Shown here: piece after piece, positions 49,019-62,738 of the stretch
How positions within the stretch are numbered: position 1 is the first letter of the stretch
How the letters are laid out: each line of letters opens with the position of its first letter
Source: Elymus sibiricus
Taxonomy: Eukaryota > Streptophyta > Magnoliopsida > Poales > Poaceae
Length of the DNA: 64,000 bases
Assembly: GCA_039707655.1 (NCBI GenBank)
Contig: CM077673.1
Location: 2,304,001-2,368,000 of the forward strand
Reading direction: 5' to 3'
Notes under the pieces: generated by a model
Seen by the model: the letters and a program-made list of their open reading frames with translations, nothing else
Told to the model about the DNA's origin: nothing
Database searches by the model: none
Position numbers and translations under genes: made by a program

Positions 49019-50439
49019 TTTTGGGTCCCGGGGCGATCCAAACGTTCGGGGAACCCCGGGGTCCGCATACGGGGACCTGGCCAAAACTCGCAGATTTGGT
49101 CCATTCTTACCAGTTTTCTATGCTATTATTCGATGGTTTTTGGTAGTTGTGGTCGTCCGAACGTTCGGGGAAGCTCGGGATGCGGTTACGGGGACCTCGC
49201 CAAAACTAACAAATTTTGTCTGTTCCAGCCAGTTTTCTATGCTATTACTAACTGATTTTGGGTCCCGGGGTGATCCAAACGTTCGGGGAACCCCGGGGTC
49301 CGCTTACGGGGACTTCGCCAAAACTCGCAGATTTGGTCCATTCTTACCAGTTTTCTGTGCTATTATTCACTGTTTTTTGGTTGTCGTGGTCGTCCGAACG
49401 TTCGGGGAAGCCCGGGGTCCGGTTACGGGGACCTCGCAAACACTCGAAGCTTTGGTCCATTCTTACCAGTTTTCTGTGCTATTATTCACTGTTTTTTGGT
49501 TGTCGTGGTCGTTCAAACGTTCGGGGAAGCCCGTGGACCGGTTACGGGGACCTCGCCAAAACTCGCAGATTTGGTCCATTCTTACCAGTTTTCTGTGCTA
49601 TTATTCACTGTTTTTGGTTGTCGTGGTCGTCCGAACGTTCGGGGAAGCCCGTGGACCGGTTATGGGGACCTCGCCAAAACTCGCAGATTTGGTCCATTCT
49701 TACCTGTTTTCTATGATATTACTCACTCATTTTGGGTCTCGGGGCAATCCAAATGTTCGGGGAACCCCGGAGTCCGCTTACTGGGACTTCGCCAAAACTC
49801 GCAGATTTTGCCCATTCTGACCAGATTTCTATGCTATTATTCACTGTTATTTTGTTGTCGTGGTCGTCCGAACATTCGGGGAAGCCCGTGGACCGGTTCC
49901 GGGGACCTCGCCAAACTAGCAGATTTTGCCTGTTCCGGCTATTTTTCTATGCTACTACTCACTAATTTTGGGTCTCGGGGCGATCCAAAAGTTCGGGAAA
50001 CCCCGGGGTCTGCTTACGAGCACCTCGCCAAAACTCGCAGATTTGGTCCATTCCTACCAGTTTTCTAAGCTATTATTCACTGTTTTTTGGTTGTCGTGGT
50101 CGTCCGAACGTTCGGGGAAGCCCGGGGTCCGGTTACGGGGACCTCGCAAAAACTCGAAGATTTGGTCCATTCTTACCAGTTTTCTATGCTATTACTCACT
50201 CATTTTGGGTCCCGGGGCGATCCAAATGTTCGGGGAACCCCGGGGTCCGCTTATGGGGAGCTCGCCAAAACTCGCAGATTTTGTCCATTCTGACCAGATT
50301 TCTATGCTATCATTCACTGTTTTTCGGTAGTCGTGGTCGTCCGAACATTCGGGGAAGCCCGGGGTGCGGTTACGGGGACCTCGCCAAAACTAGCAGATTT
50401 TGTGTGTCCCGGCTAGTTTCCTATGCTATTACTCAATAA
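49019..50439 (+). repeat. Isolated 12-monomer HOR unit (1,421 bp)
   Basis: Same monomer order and diagnostic bases as the four 12-mers at 22656-28339, and like copy 1 there it keeps aaccccggggtccgcatac in A1. It follows an 11-mer, exactly as the first 12-mer at 22656 does. Private bases are ttcgatgg near 49131, ctatgatatt at 49712 and gggtctcggggcaatcc near 49735, which introduces a changed A6' head. Confidence 0.93.
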
Positions 50440-52212
50440 TTTTGGGTCCCGGGGCGATCCAAACGTTCGGGGAACCCCGGGGTCCGCATACGGGACCTGG
50501 CCAAAACTCGCAGATTTGGTCATTTCTTACCAGTTTTCTATGCTATTATTCAATGGTTTTTGGTAGTTGTGGTCGTCCGAACGTTCGGGGAAGCTCGGGA
50601 TGCGGTTACGGGGACCTCGCCAAAACTAACAAATTTTGTCTGTTCCAGCCAGTTTTCTATGCTATTACTCACTGATTTTGGGTCCCGGGGTGATCCAAAC
50701 GTTCGGGGAACCCCGGGGTCCGCTTACGGGGACTTCGCCAAAACTCGCAGATTGTTCCATTCTTACCAGTTTTCTGTGCTATTATTCACTATTTTTTGGT
50801 TGTCGTCGTCGTCCAAACATTCGGGGAAGCCCGTGGACCGGTTACGGGGACCTCGCCAAAACTCACAGATTTGGTCCATTCTTACCTGTTTTCTATGCTA
50901 TTACTCAGTGATTTTGGTTCCCGAGGCGATCCAAATGTTCGGGGAACCCCAGAGTCCGCTTACTGGGACCTCGCCAAAACTCGCAGATTTTGTCCATTCT
51001 GACCAGATTTCTATGATATTATTCACTGTTTTTTTGTTGTCGTGGTCGTCCGAACATTCGGGGAAGCCCGTGGACCGGTTACGGGGACCTCACCAAAACT
51101 CGCAGATTTGGTCCATTCTTACCAGTTTTCTAAGCTATTATTCACTTTTTTTGGTTGTCGTGGTCGTCCGAACGTTCGGGGAAGCCCGGGGTCCGGTTAC
51201 GGGGACCTCGCAAAAACTCGAAGATTTGGTCCATTCTTACCAGTTTTCTATGCTATTACTCACTCATTTTGGGTCCCGGGGCGATCCAAACGTTCGGGGA
51301 ACCCCGGGGTCCGCTTACGGGGACTTCGCCAAAACTCGCAGATTTTTCCATTCTTACCAGTTTTCTGTGCTATTATTCACTGTTTTTTGGTTGTCGTGGT
51401 CGTCCAAACGTTCGGGGAAGCCCGTGGACCGGTTACGGGGACCTCGCCAAAACTCACAGATTTGGTCCATTCTTACCTGTTTTCTATGCTATTACTCAGT
51501 GATTTTGGTTCCCGAGGCGATCCAAATGTTCGGGGAACCCCGGAGTCCGCTTACTGGGACCTCGCCAAAACTCGCAGATTTTGTCCATTCTGACCAGATT
51601 TCTATGCTATTATTCACTGTTTTTTTGTTGTCGTGGTCGTCCGAACATTCGGGGAAGTCCGTGGACCGGTTACGGGGACCTCGCCAAACTAGCAGATTTT
51701 GCCTGTTCTGGCCAGTTTTCTATGCTACTACTCACTAATTTTGGGTCTCGGGGCGATCCAAAAGTTCGGGAAACCCCGGGGTCTGCTTACGAGCACCTCG
51801 CCAAAACTCGCAGATTTGGTCCATTCTTACCAGTTTTCTAAGCTATTATTCACTGTTTTTTGGTGGTTGTGGTCGTCCGAACGTTCGGGGAAGCCCGGGG
51901 TCCGGTTACGGGGACCTCGCAAAAACTCGAAGATTTGGTCCATTCTTACCAATTTTCTATGCTATTACTCACTCATTTTGGGTCCCGGGGCGATCCAAAT
52001 GTTCGGGGAACGCCGGGGTCCGCTTATGGGGAGCTCGCCAAAACTCGCAGATTTTGTCCATTCTGACCAGATTTCTATGCTATCATTCACTGTTTTTCGG
52101 TAGTCGTGGTCGTCCGAACATTCGGGGAAGCCCGGGGTGCGGTTACGGGGACCTCGCCAAAACTAGCAGATTTTGTGTGTCCCGGCTAGTTTCCTATGCT
52201 ATTACTCACTAA
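50440..52212 (+). repeat. 15-monomer HOR unit with 1-bp deletion (1,773 bp)
   Basis: Order: A1-B2-A4-B5-A6-[B7/B17]-B14-[A15/A4]-B5-A6-B7-A8-B14-A15-B16. The [B7/B17] monomer has the B7 head (tttttttgttgtcg, gaacattcgg) and the B17 tail (ctcaccaaaactcgcag, ttctaagc). A1 has cgggacc at 50491-50497 where other units have cggggacc, a one-base loss in a G run. The start (caataattttggg, gtcatttcttacc) matches 13-mer alpha and the 12-mers, while later 15-mers have cactaatttt and gtccattc. Confidence 0.92.
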
Positions 52213-55200
52213 TTTTGGGTCCCGGGGCGATCCAAACGTTCGGGGAACCCCGGGGTCCGCATACGGGGACCTGGCCAAAACTCGCAGATTTGGTCCATTC
52301 TTACCAGTTTTCTATGCTATTATTCACGGTTTTTCGGTTGTCGTGGTCGTCCGAACATTCGGGGAAGCCCGGGGTGCGGTTACGGGGACCTCGCCAAAAC
52401 TAACAAATTTTGTCTGTTCCAGCCAGTTTTCTATGCTATTACTCACTGATTTTGGGTCCCGGCGTGATCCAAACGTTCGGGGAACCCCGGGGTCCGCTTA
52501 CGGGGACTTCGCCAAAACTCGCAGATTTTTCCATTCTTACCAGTTTTCTGTGCTATTATTCACTGTTTTTTGGTTGTCGTGGTCGTCCAAACGTTCGGGG
52601 AAGCCCGTGGACCGGTTACGGGGACCTCGCCAAAACTCACAGATTCGGTCCATTCTTACCTGTTTTCTATGCTATTACTCAGTGATTTTGGTTCCCGGGG
52701 CGATCCAAATGTTCGGCGAACCCCGGAGTCCGCTTACTGGGACCTCGCCAAAACTCGCAGATTTTGTCCATTCTGACCAGATTTCTATGCTATTATTCAC
52801 TGTTTTTTTGTTGTCGTGGTCGTCCGAACATTCGGGGAATCCCGTGGACCGGTTACAGGGACCTCGCCAAAACTAGCAGATTTTGCCTGTTCCGGCCAGT
52901 TTTCTATGCTACTACTCACAAATTTTGGGTCTGGGGGCGATCCAAACGTTCGGGGAACCCCGGGGTCCGCTTACGGGCACCTCGCCAAAACTCGCAGATT
53001 TGGTCCATTCTGACCAGTTTTCTATGCTATTATTCACTGTTTTTGGTTGTCGTGGTCGTCCGAACGTTCGGGGAAGCCCGTGGACCGGTTACGGGGACCT
53101 CACCAAAACTCACAGATTTGGTCCATTCTTACCAGTTTTCTAATCTATTATTCACTTTTTTTGGTTGTCGTGGTCGTCCGAACGTTCGGGGAAGCCCGGG
53201 GTCCGGTTACGGGGACCGCGCAAAAACTCAAAGATTTGGTCCATTCTTACCAGTTTTCTATGCTATTACTCACTCATTTTGGGTCCCGGGGCGATCCAAA
53301 TGTTCGGGGAACCCCGGGGTCCGCTTATGGGGAGCTCGCCAAAACTCGCAGATTTTGTCCATTCTGACCAGATTTCTATGCTATCATTCACTGATTTTCG
53401 GTAGTCGTGGTCGTCCGAACATTCGGGGAAGCCCGGGGTGCGGTTACGGGGACCTCGCCAAAACTAGCAGATTTTGTGTGTCCCGGCTAGTTTCCTATGC
53501 TATTACTCACTAATTTTGGGTCCCGGGGCGATCCAAACGTTCGGGGAACCCCGGGGTCCGCATACGGGGACCTGGCCAAAACTCGCAGATTTGGTCCATT
53601 CTTACCAGTTTTCTATGCTATTATTCAATGGTTTTTGGTAGTTGTGGTCGTCCGAACGTTCGGGGAAGCTCGGGATGCGGTTACGGGGACCTCGCCAAAA
53701 CTAACAAATTTTGTCTGTTCCAGCCAGTTTTCTATGCTATTACTCACTGATTTTGGGTCCCGGGGTGATCCAAACGTTCGGGGAACCCCGGGGTCCGCTT
53801 ACGGGGACTTCGCCAAAACTCGCAGATTGTTCCATTCTTACCAGTTTTCTGTGCTATTATTCACTGTTTTTTGGTTGTCGTCGTCGTCCAAACATTCGGG
53901 GAAGCCCGTGGACCGGTTACGGGGACCTCGCCAAAACTCACAGATTTGGTCCATTCTTACCTGTTTTCTATGCTATTACTCAGTGATTTTGGTTCCCGAG
54001 GCGATCCAAATGTTCGGGGAACCCCAGAGTCCGCTTACTGGGACCTCGCCAAAACTCGCAGATTTTGTCCATTCTGACCAGATTTCTATGATATTATTCA
54101 CTGTTTTTTTGTTGTCGTGGTCGTCCGAACATTCGGGGAAGCCCGTGGACCGGTTACGGGGACCTCACCAAAACTCGCAGATTTGGTCTATTCTTACCAG
54201 TTTTCTAAGCTATTATTCACTTTTTTTGGTTGTCGTGGTCGTCCGAACGTTCGGGGAAGCCCGGGGTCCGGTTACGGGGACCTCGCAAAAACTCGAAGAT
54301 TTGGTCCATTCTTACCAGTTTTCTATGCTATTACTCACTCATTTTGGGTCCCGGGGCGATCCAAACGTTCGGGGAACCCCGGGGTCCGCTTACGGGGACT
54401 TCGCCAAAACTCGCAGATTTTTCCATTCTTACCAGTTTTCTGTGCTATTATTCACTGTTTTTTGGTTGTCGTGGTCGTCCAAACGTTCGGGGAAGCCCGT
54501 GGACCGGTTACGGGGACCTCGCCAAAACTCACAGATTTGGTCCATTCTTACCTGTTTTCTATGCTATTACTCAGTGATTTTGGTTCCCGAGGCGATCCAA
54601 ATGTTCGGGGAACCCCGGAGTCCGCTTACTGGGACCTCGCCAAAACTCGCAGATTTTGTCCATTCTGACCAGATTTCTATGCTATTATTCACTGTTTTTT
54701 TGTTGTCGTGGTCGTCCGAACATTCGGGGAAGCCCGTGGACCGGTTACGGGGACCTCGCCAAACTAGCAGATTTTGCCTGTTCTGGCCAGTTTTCTATGC
54801 TACTACTCACTAATTTTGGGTCTCGGGGCGATCCAAAAGTTCGGGAAACCCCGGGGTCTGCTTACGAGCACCTCGCCAAAACTCGCAGATTTGGTCCATT
54901 CTTACCAGTTTTCTAAGCTATTATTCACTGTTTTTTGGTGGTTGTGGTCATCCGAACGTTCGGGGAAGCCCGGGGTCCGGTTACGGGGACCTCGCAAAAA
55001 CTCGAAGATTTGGTCCATTCTTACCAATTTTCTATGCTATTACTCACTCATTTTGGGTCCCGGGGCGATCCAAATGTTCGGGGAACCCCGGGGTCCGCTT
55101 ATGGGGAGCTCGCCAAAACTCGCAGATTTTGTCCATTCTGACCAGATTTCTATGCTATCATTCACTGTTTTTCGGTAGTCGTGGTCGTCCGAACATTCGG

Positions 55201-58200
55201 GGAAGCCCGGGGTGCGGTTACGGGGACCTCGCCAAAACTAGCAGATTTTGTGTGTCCCGGCTAGTTTCCTATGCTATTACTCACTAATTTTGGGTCCCGG
55301 GGCGATCCAAACGTTCGGGGAACCCCGGGGTCCGCATACGGGGACCTGGCCAAAACTCGCAGATTTGGTCCATTCTTACCAGTTTTCTATGCTATTATTC
55401 TATGTTTTTCGGTTGTCGTGGTCGTCCGAACATTCGGGGAAGCCCGGGGTGCGGTTACGGGGACCTCGCCAAAACTAACAAATTTTGTCTGTTCCAGCCA
55501 GTTTTCTATGCTATTACTCACTGATTTTGGGTCCCGGCGTGATCCAAACGTTCGGGGAACCCCGGGGTCCGCTTACGGGGACTTCGCCAAAACTCGCAGA
55601 TTTTTCCATTCTTACCAGTTTTCTGTGCTATTATTCACTGTTTTTTGGTTGTCGTGGTCGTCCAAACGTTCGGGGAAGCCCGTGGACCGGTTACGGGGAC
55701 CTCGCCAAAACTCACAGATTCGGTCCATTCTTACCTGTTTTCTATGCTATTACTCAGTGATTTTGGTTCCCGGGGCGATCCAAATGTTCGGCGAACCCCG
55801 GAGTCGGCTTACTGGGACCTCGCCAAAACTCGCAGATTTTGTCCATTCTGACCAGATTTCTATGCTATTATTCACTGTTTTTTTGTTGTCGTGGTCGTCC
55901 GAACATTCGGGGAATCCCGTGGACCAGTTACAGGGACCTCGCCAAAACTAGCAGATTTTGCCTGTTCCGGCCAGTTTTCTATGCTACTACTCACAAATTT
56001 TGGGTCTGGGGGCGATCCAAACGTTCGGGGAACCCCGGGGTCCGCTTACGGGCACCTCGCCAAAACTAGCAGATTTGGTCCATTCTGACCAGTTTTCCAT
56101 GCTATTATTCACTGTTTTTGGTTGTCGTGGTCGTCCGAACGTTCGGGGAAGCCCGTGGACCGGTTACGGGGACCTCACCAAAACTCGCAGATTTGGTCCA
56201 TTCTTACCAGTTTTCTAATCTATTATTCACTTTTTTTGGTTGTCGTGGTCGTCCGAACGTTCGGGGAAGCCCGGGGTCCGGTTACGGGGACCGCGCAAAA
56301 ACTCAAAGATTTGGTCCATTCTTACCAGTTTTCTATGCTATTACTCACTCATTTTGGGTCCCGGGGCGATCCAAATGTTCGGGGAACCCCGGGGTCCGCT
56401 TATGGGGAGCTCGCCAAAACTCGCAGATTTTGTCCATTCTGACCAGATTTCTATGCTATCATTCACTGTTTTTCGGTAGTCGTGGTCGTCCGAACATTCG
56501 GGGAAGCCCGGGGTGCGGTTACGGGGACCTCGCCAAAACTAGCAGATTTTGTGTGTCCCGGCTAGTTTCCTATGCTATTACTCACTAATTTTGGGTCCCG
56601 GGGCGATCCAAACGTTCGGGGAACCCCGGGGTCCGCATACGGGGACCTGGCCAAAACTCGCAGATTTGGTCCATTCTTACCAGTTTTCTATGCTATTATT
56701 CAATGGTTTTTGGTAGTTGTGGTCGTCCGAACGTTCGGGGAAGCTCGGGATGCGGTTACGGGGACCTCGCCAAAACTAACAAATTTTGTCTGTTCCAGCC
56801 AGTTTTCTATGCTATTACTAACTGATTTTGGGTCCCGGGGTGATCCAAACGTTCGGGGAACCCCGGGGTCCGCTTACGGGGACTTCGCCAAAACTCGCAG
56901 ATTGTTCCATTCTTACCAGTTTTCTGTGCTATTATTCACTGTTTTTTGGTTGTCGTCGTCGTCTAAACATTCGGGGAAGCCCGTGGACCGGTTACGGGGA
57001 CCTCGCCAAAACTCACAGATTTGGTCCATTCTTACCTGTTTTCTATGCTATTACTCAGTGATTTTGGTTCCCGAGGCGATCCAAATGTTCGGGGAACCCC
57101 AGAGTCCGCTTACTGGGACCTCGCCAAAACTCGCAGATTTTGTCCATTCTGACCAGATTTCTATGATATTATTCACTGTTTTTTTGTTGTCGTGGTCGTC
57201 CGAACATTCGGGGAAGCCCGTGGACCGGTTACGGGGACCTCACCAAAACTCGCAGATTTGGTCTATTCTTACCAGTTTTCTAAGCTATTATTCACTTTTT
57301 TTGGTTGTCGTGGTCGTCCGAACGTTCGGGGAAGCCCGGGGTCCGGTTACGGGGACCTCGCAAAAACTCGAAGATTTGGTCCATTCTTACCAGTTTTCTA
57401 TGCTATTACTCACTCATTTTGGGTCCCGGGGCGATCCAAACGTTCGGGGAACCCCGGGGTCCGCTTACGGGGACTTCGCCAAAACTCGCAGATTTTTCCA
57501 TTCTTACCAGTTTTCTGTGCTATTATTCACTGTTTTTTGGTTGTCGTGGTCGTCCAAACGTTCGGGGAAGCCCGTGGACCGGTTACGGGGACCTCGCCAA
57601 AACTCACAGATTTGGTCCATTCTTACCTGTTTTCTATGCTATTACTCAGTGATTTTGGTTCCCGAGGCGATCCAAATGTTCGGGGAACCCCGGAGTCCGC
57701 TTACTGGGACCTCGCCAAAACTCGCAGATTTTGTCCATTCTGACCAGATTTCTATGCTATTATTCACTGTTTTTTTGTTGTCGTGGTCGTCCGAACATTC
57801 GGGGAAGCCCGTGGACCGGTTACGGGGACCTCGCCAAACTAGCAGATTTTGCCTGTTCTGGCCAGTTTTCTATGCTACTACTCACTAATTTTGGGTCTCG
57901 GGGCGATCCAAAAGTTCGGGAAACCCCGGGGTCTGCTTACGAGCACCTCGCCAAAACTCGCAGATTTGGTCCATTCTTACCAGTTTTCTAAGCTATTATT
58001 CACTGTTTTTTGGTGGTTGTGGTCATCCGAACGTTCGGGGAAGCCCGGGGTCCGGTTACGGGGACCTCGCAAAAACTCGAAGATTTGGTCCATTCTTACC
58101 AATTTTCTATGCTATTACTCACTCATTTTGGGTCCCGGGGCGATCCAAATGTTCGGGGAACCCCGGGGTCCGCTTATGGGGAGCTCGCCAAAACTCGCAG

Positions 58201-61200
58201 ATTTTGTCCATTCTGACCAGATTTCTATGCTATCATTCACTGTTTTTCGGTAGTCGTGGTCGTCCGAACATTCGGGGAAGCCCGGGGTGCGGTTACGGGG
58301 ACCTCGCCAAAACTAGCAGATTTTGTGTGTCCCGGCTAGTTTCCTATGCTATTACTCACTAATTTTGGGTCCCGGGGCGATCCAAACGTTCGGGGAACCC
58401 CGGGGTCCGCATACGGGGACCTGGCCAAAACTCGCAGATTTGGTCCATTCTTACCAGTTTTCTATGCTATTATTCTATGTTTTTCGGTTGTCGTGGTCGT
58501 CCGAACATTCGGGGAAGCCCGGGGTGCGGTTACGGGGACCTCGCCAAAACTAACAAATTTTGTCTGTTCCAGCCAGTTTTCTATGCTATTACTCACTGAT
58601 TTTGGGTCCCGGCGTGATCCAAACGTTCGGGGAACCCCGGGGTCCGCTTACGGGGACTTCGCCAAAACTCGCAGATTTTTCCATTCTTACCAGTTTTCTG
58701 TGCTATTATTCACTGTTTTTTGGTTGTCGTGGTCGTCCAAACGTTCGGGGAAGCCCGTGGACCGGTTACGGGGACCTCGCCAAAACTCACAGATTCGGTC
58801 CATTCTTACCTGTTTTCTATGCTATTACTCAGTGATTTTGGTTCCCGGGGCGATCCAAATGTTCGGCGAACCCCGGAGTCCGCTTACTGGGACCTCGCCA
58901 AAACTCGCAGATTTTGTCCATTCTGACCAGATTTCTATGCTATTATTCACTGTTTTTTTGTTGTCGTGGTCGTCCGAACATTCGGGGAATCCCGTGGACC
59001 GGTTACAGGGACCTCGCCAAAACTAGCAGATTTTGCCTGTTCCGGCCAGTTTTCTATGCTACTACTCACAAATTTTGGGTCTGGGGGCGATCCAAACGTT
59101 CGGGGAACCCCGGGGTCCGCTTACGGGCACCTCGCCAAAACTAGCAGATTTGGTCCATTCTGACCAGTTTTCCATGCTATTATTCACTGTTTTTGGTTGT
59201 CGTGGTCGTCCGAACGTTCGGGGAAGCCCGTGGACCGGTTACGGGGACCTCACCAAAACTCGCAGATTTGGTCCATTCTTACCAGTTTTCTAATCTATTA
59301 TTCACTTTTTTTGGTTGTCGTGGTCGTCCGAACGTTCGGGGAAGCCCGGGGTCCGGTTACGGGGACCGCGCAAAAACTCAAAGATTTGGTCCATTCTTAC
59401 CAGTTTTCTATGCTATTACTCACTCATTTTGGGTCCCGGGGCGATCCAAATGTTCGGGGAACCCCGGGGTCCGCTTATGGGGAGCTCGCCAAAACTCGCA
59501 GATTTTGTCCATTCTGACCAGATTTCTATGCTATCATTCACTGTTTTTCGGTAGTCGTGGTCGTCCGAACATTCGGGGAAGCCCGGGGTGCGGTTACGGG
59601 GACCTCGCCAAAACTAGCAGATTTTGTGTGTCCCGGCTAGTTTCCTATGCTATTACTCACTAATTTTGGGTCCCGGGGCGATCCAAACGTTCGGGGAACC
59701 CCGGGGTCCGCATACGGGGACCTGGCCAAAACTCGCAGATTTGGTCCATTCTTACCAGTTTTCTATGCTATTATTCAATGGTTTTTGGTAGTTGTGGTCG
59801 TCCGAACGTTCGGGGAAGCTCGGGATGCGGTTACGGGGACCTCGCCAAAACTAACAAATTTTGTCTGTTCCAGCCAGTTTTCTATGCTATTACTAACTGA
59901 TTTTGGGTCCCGGGGTGATCCAAACGTTCGGGGAACCCCGGGGTCCGCTTACGGGGACTTCGCCAAAACTCGCAGATTGTTCCATTCTTACCAGTTTTCT
60001 GTGCTATTATTCACTGTCTTTTGGTTGTCGTCGTCGTCCAAACATTCGGGGAAGCCCGTGGACCGGTTACGGGGACCTCGCCAAAACTCACAGATTTGGT
60101 CCATTCTTACCTGTTTTCTATGCTATTACTCAGTGATTTTGGTTCCCGAGGCGATCCAAATGTTCGGGGAACCCCAGAGTCCGCTTACTGGGACCTCGCC
60201 AAAACTCGCAGATTTTGTCCATTCTGACCAGATTTCTATGATATTATTCACTGTTTTTTTGTTGTCGTGGTCATCCGAACATTCGGGGAAGCCCGTGGAC
60301 CGGTTACGGGGACCTCACCAAAACTCGCAGATTTGGTCTATTCTTACCAGTTTTCTAAGCTATTATTCACTTTTTTTGGTTGTCGTGGTCGTCCGAACGT
60401 TCGGGGAAGCCCGGGGTCCGGTTACGGGGACCTCGCAAAAACTCGAAGATTTGGTCCATTCTTACCAGTTTTCTATGCTATTACTCACTCATTTTGGGTC
60501 CCGGGGCGATCCAAACGTTCGGGGAACCCCGGGGTCCGCTTACGGGGACTTCGCCAAAACTCGCAGATTTTTCCATTCTTACCAGTTTTCTGTGCTATTA
60601 TTCACTGTTTTTTGGTTGTCGTGGTCGTCCAAACGTTCGGGGAAGCCCGTGGACCGGTTACGGGGACCTCGCCAAAACTCACAGATTTGGTCCATTCTTA
60701 CCTGTTTTCTATGCTATTACTCAGTGATTTTGGTTCCCGAGGCGATCCAAATGTTCGGGGAACCCCGGAGTCCGCTTACTGGGACCTCGCCAAAACTCGC
60801 AGATTTTGTCCATTCTGACCAGATTTCTATGCTATTATTCACTGTTTTTTTGTTGTCGTGGTCGTCCGAACATTCGGGGAAGCCCGTGGACCGGTTACGG
60901 GGACCTCGCCAAACTAGCAGATTTTGCCTGTTCTGGCCAGTTTTCTATGCTACTACTCACTAATTTTGGGTCTCGGGGCGATCCAAAAGTTCGGGAAACC
61001 CCGGGGTCTGCTTACGAGCACCTCGCCAAAACTCGCAGATTTGGTCCATTCTTACCAGTTTTCTAAGCTATTATTCACTGTTTTTTGGTGGTTGTGGTCA
61101 TCCGAACGTTCGGGGAAGCCCGGGGTCCGGTTACGGGGACCTCGCAAAAACTCGAAGATTTGGTCCATTCTTACCAATTTTCTATGCTATTACTCACTCA

Positions 61201-62738
61201 TTTTGGGTCCCGGGGCGATCCAAATGTTCGGGGAACCCCGGGGTCCGCTTATGGGGAGCTCGCCAAAACTCGCAGATTTTGTCCATTCTGACCAGATTTC
61301 TATGCTATCATTCACTGTTTTTCGGTAGTCGTGGTCGTCCGAACATTCGGGGAAGCCCGGGGTGCGGTTACGGGGACCTCGCCAAAACTAGCAGATTTTG
61401 TGTGTCCCGGCTAGTTTCCTATGCTATTACTCACTAATTTTGGGTCCCGGGGCGATCCAAACGTTCGGGGAACCCCGGGGTCCGCATACGGGGACCTGGC
61501 CAAAACTCGCAGATTTGGTCCATTCTTACCAGTTTTCTATGCTATTATTCTATGTTTTTCGGTTGTCGTGGTCGTCCGAACATTCGGGGAAGCCCGGGGT
61601 GCGGTTACGGGGACCTCGCCAAAACTAACAAATTTTGTCTGTTCCAGCCAGTTTTCTATGCTATTACTCACTGATTTTGGGTCCCGGCGTGATCCAAACG
61701 TTCGGGGAACCCCGGGGTCCGCTTACGGGGACTTCGCCAAAACTCGCAGATTTTTCCATTCTTACCAGTTTTCTGTGCTATTATTCACTGTTTTTTGGTT
61801 GTCGTGGTCGTCCAAACGTTCGGGGAAGCCCGTGGACCGGTTACGGGGACCTCGCCAAAACTCACAGATTCGGTCCATTCTTACCTGTTTTCTATGCTAT
61901 TACTCAGTGATTTTGGTTCCCGGGGCGATCCAAATGTTCGGCGAACCCCGGAGTCCGCTTACTGGGACCTCGCCAAAACTCGCAGATTTTGTCCATTCTG
62001 ACCAGATTTCTATGCTATTATTCACTGTTTTTTTGTTGTCGTGGTCGTCCGAACATTCGGGGAATCCCGTGGACCGGTTACAGGGACCTCGCCAAAACTA
62101 GCAGATTTTGCCTGTTCCGGCCAGTTTTCTATGCTACTACTCACAAATTTTGGGTCTGGGGGCGATCCAAACGTTCGGGGAACCCCGGGGTCCGCTTACG
62201 GGCACCTCGCCAAAACTAGCAGATTTGGTCCATTCTGACCAGTTTTCCATGCTATTATTCACTGTTTTTGGTTGTCGTGGTCGTCCGAACGTTCGGGGAA
62301 GCCCGTGGACCGGTTACGGGGACCTCACCAAAACTCGCAGATTTGGTCCATTCTTACCAGTTTTCTAATCTATTATTCACTTTTTTTGGTTGTCGTGGTC
62401 GTCCGAACGTTCGGGGAAGCCCGGGGTCCGGTTACGGGGACCGCGCAAAAACTCAAAGATTTGGTCCATTCTTACCAGTTTTCTATGCTATTACTCACTC
62501 ATTTTGGGTCCCGGGGCGATCCAAATGTTCGGGGAACCCCGGGGTCCGCTTATGGGGAGCTCGCCAAAACTCGCAGATTTTGTCCATTCTGACCAGATTT
62601 CTATGCTATCATTCACTGTTTTTCGGTAGTCGTGGTCGTCCGAACATTCGGGGAAGCCCGGGGTGCGGTTACGGGGACCTCGCCAAAACTAGCAGATTTT
62701 GTGTGTCCCGGCTAGTTTCCTATGCTATTACTCACTAA
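52213..62738 (+). repeat. Alternating 11- and 15-monomer HOR units, 3,075-bp super-repeat
   Basis: 11-mers: 52213-53513, 55288-56588, 58363-59663, 61438-62738. 15-mers: 53514-55287, 56589-58362, 59664-61437. Together with the 15-mer at 50440 they form four 15+11 pairs of 3,074-3,075 bp. The last three 11-mers share tattctatgtttttcgg, ccaaaactagcagatttgg and gttttccatgc, which the first lacks. The three 15-mers share ggtctattc and ggttgtggtcatccg. The 15-mers at 56589 and 59664 also share ttactaactga with the unit at 62739, while 53514 has ttactcactga. The pair has therefore been amplified stepwise, with the downstream copies most alike. Confidence 0.93.

Noticed and set aside
63..62738. Alpha satellite or another named satellite
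   Set aside because: Monomer length (~118 bp versus ~171 bp) and sequence do not match alpha satellite, and I recognise no other named family. No family name is assigned.
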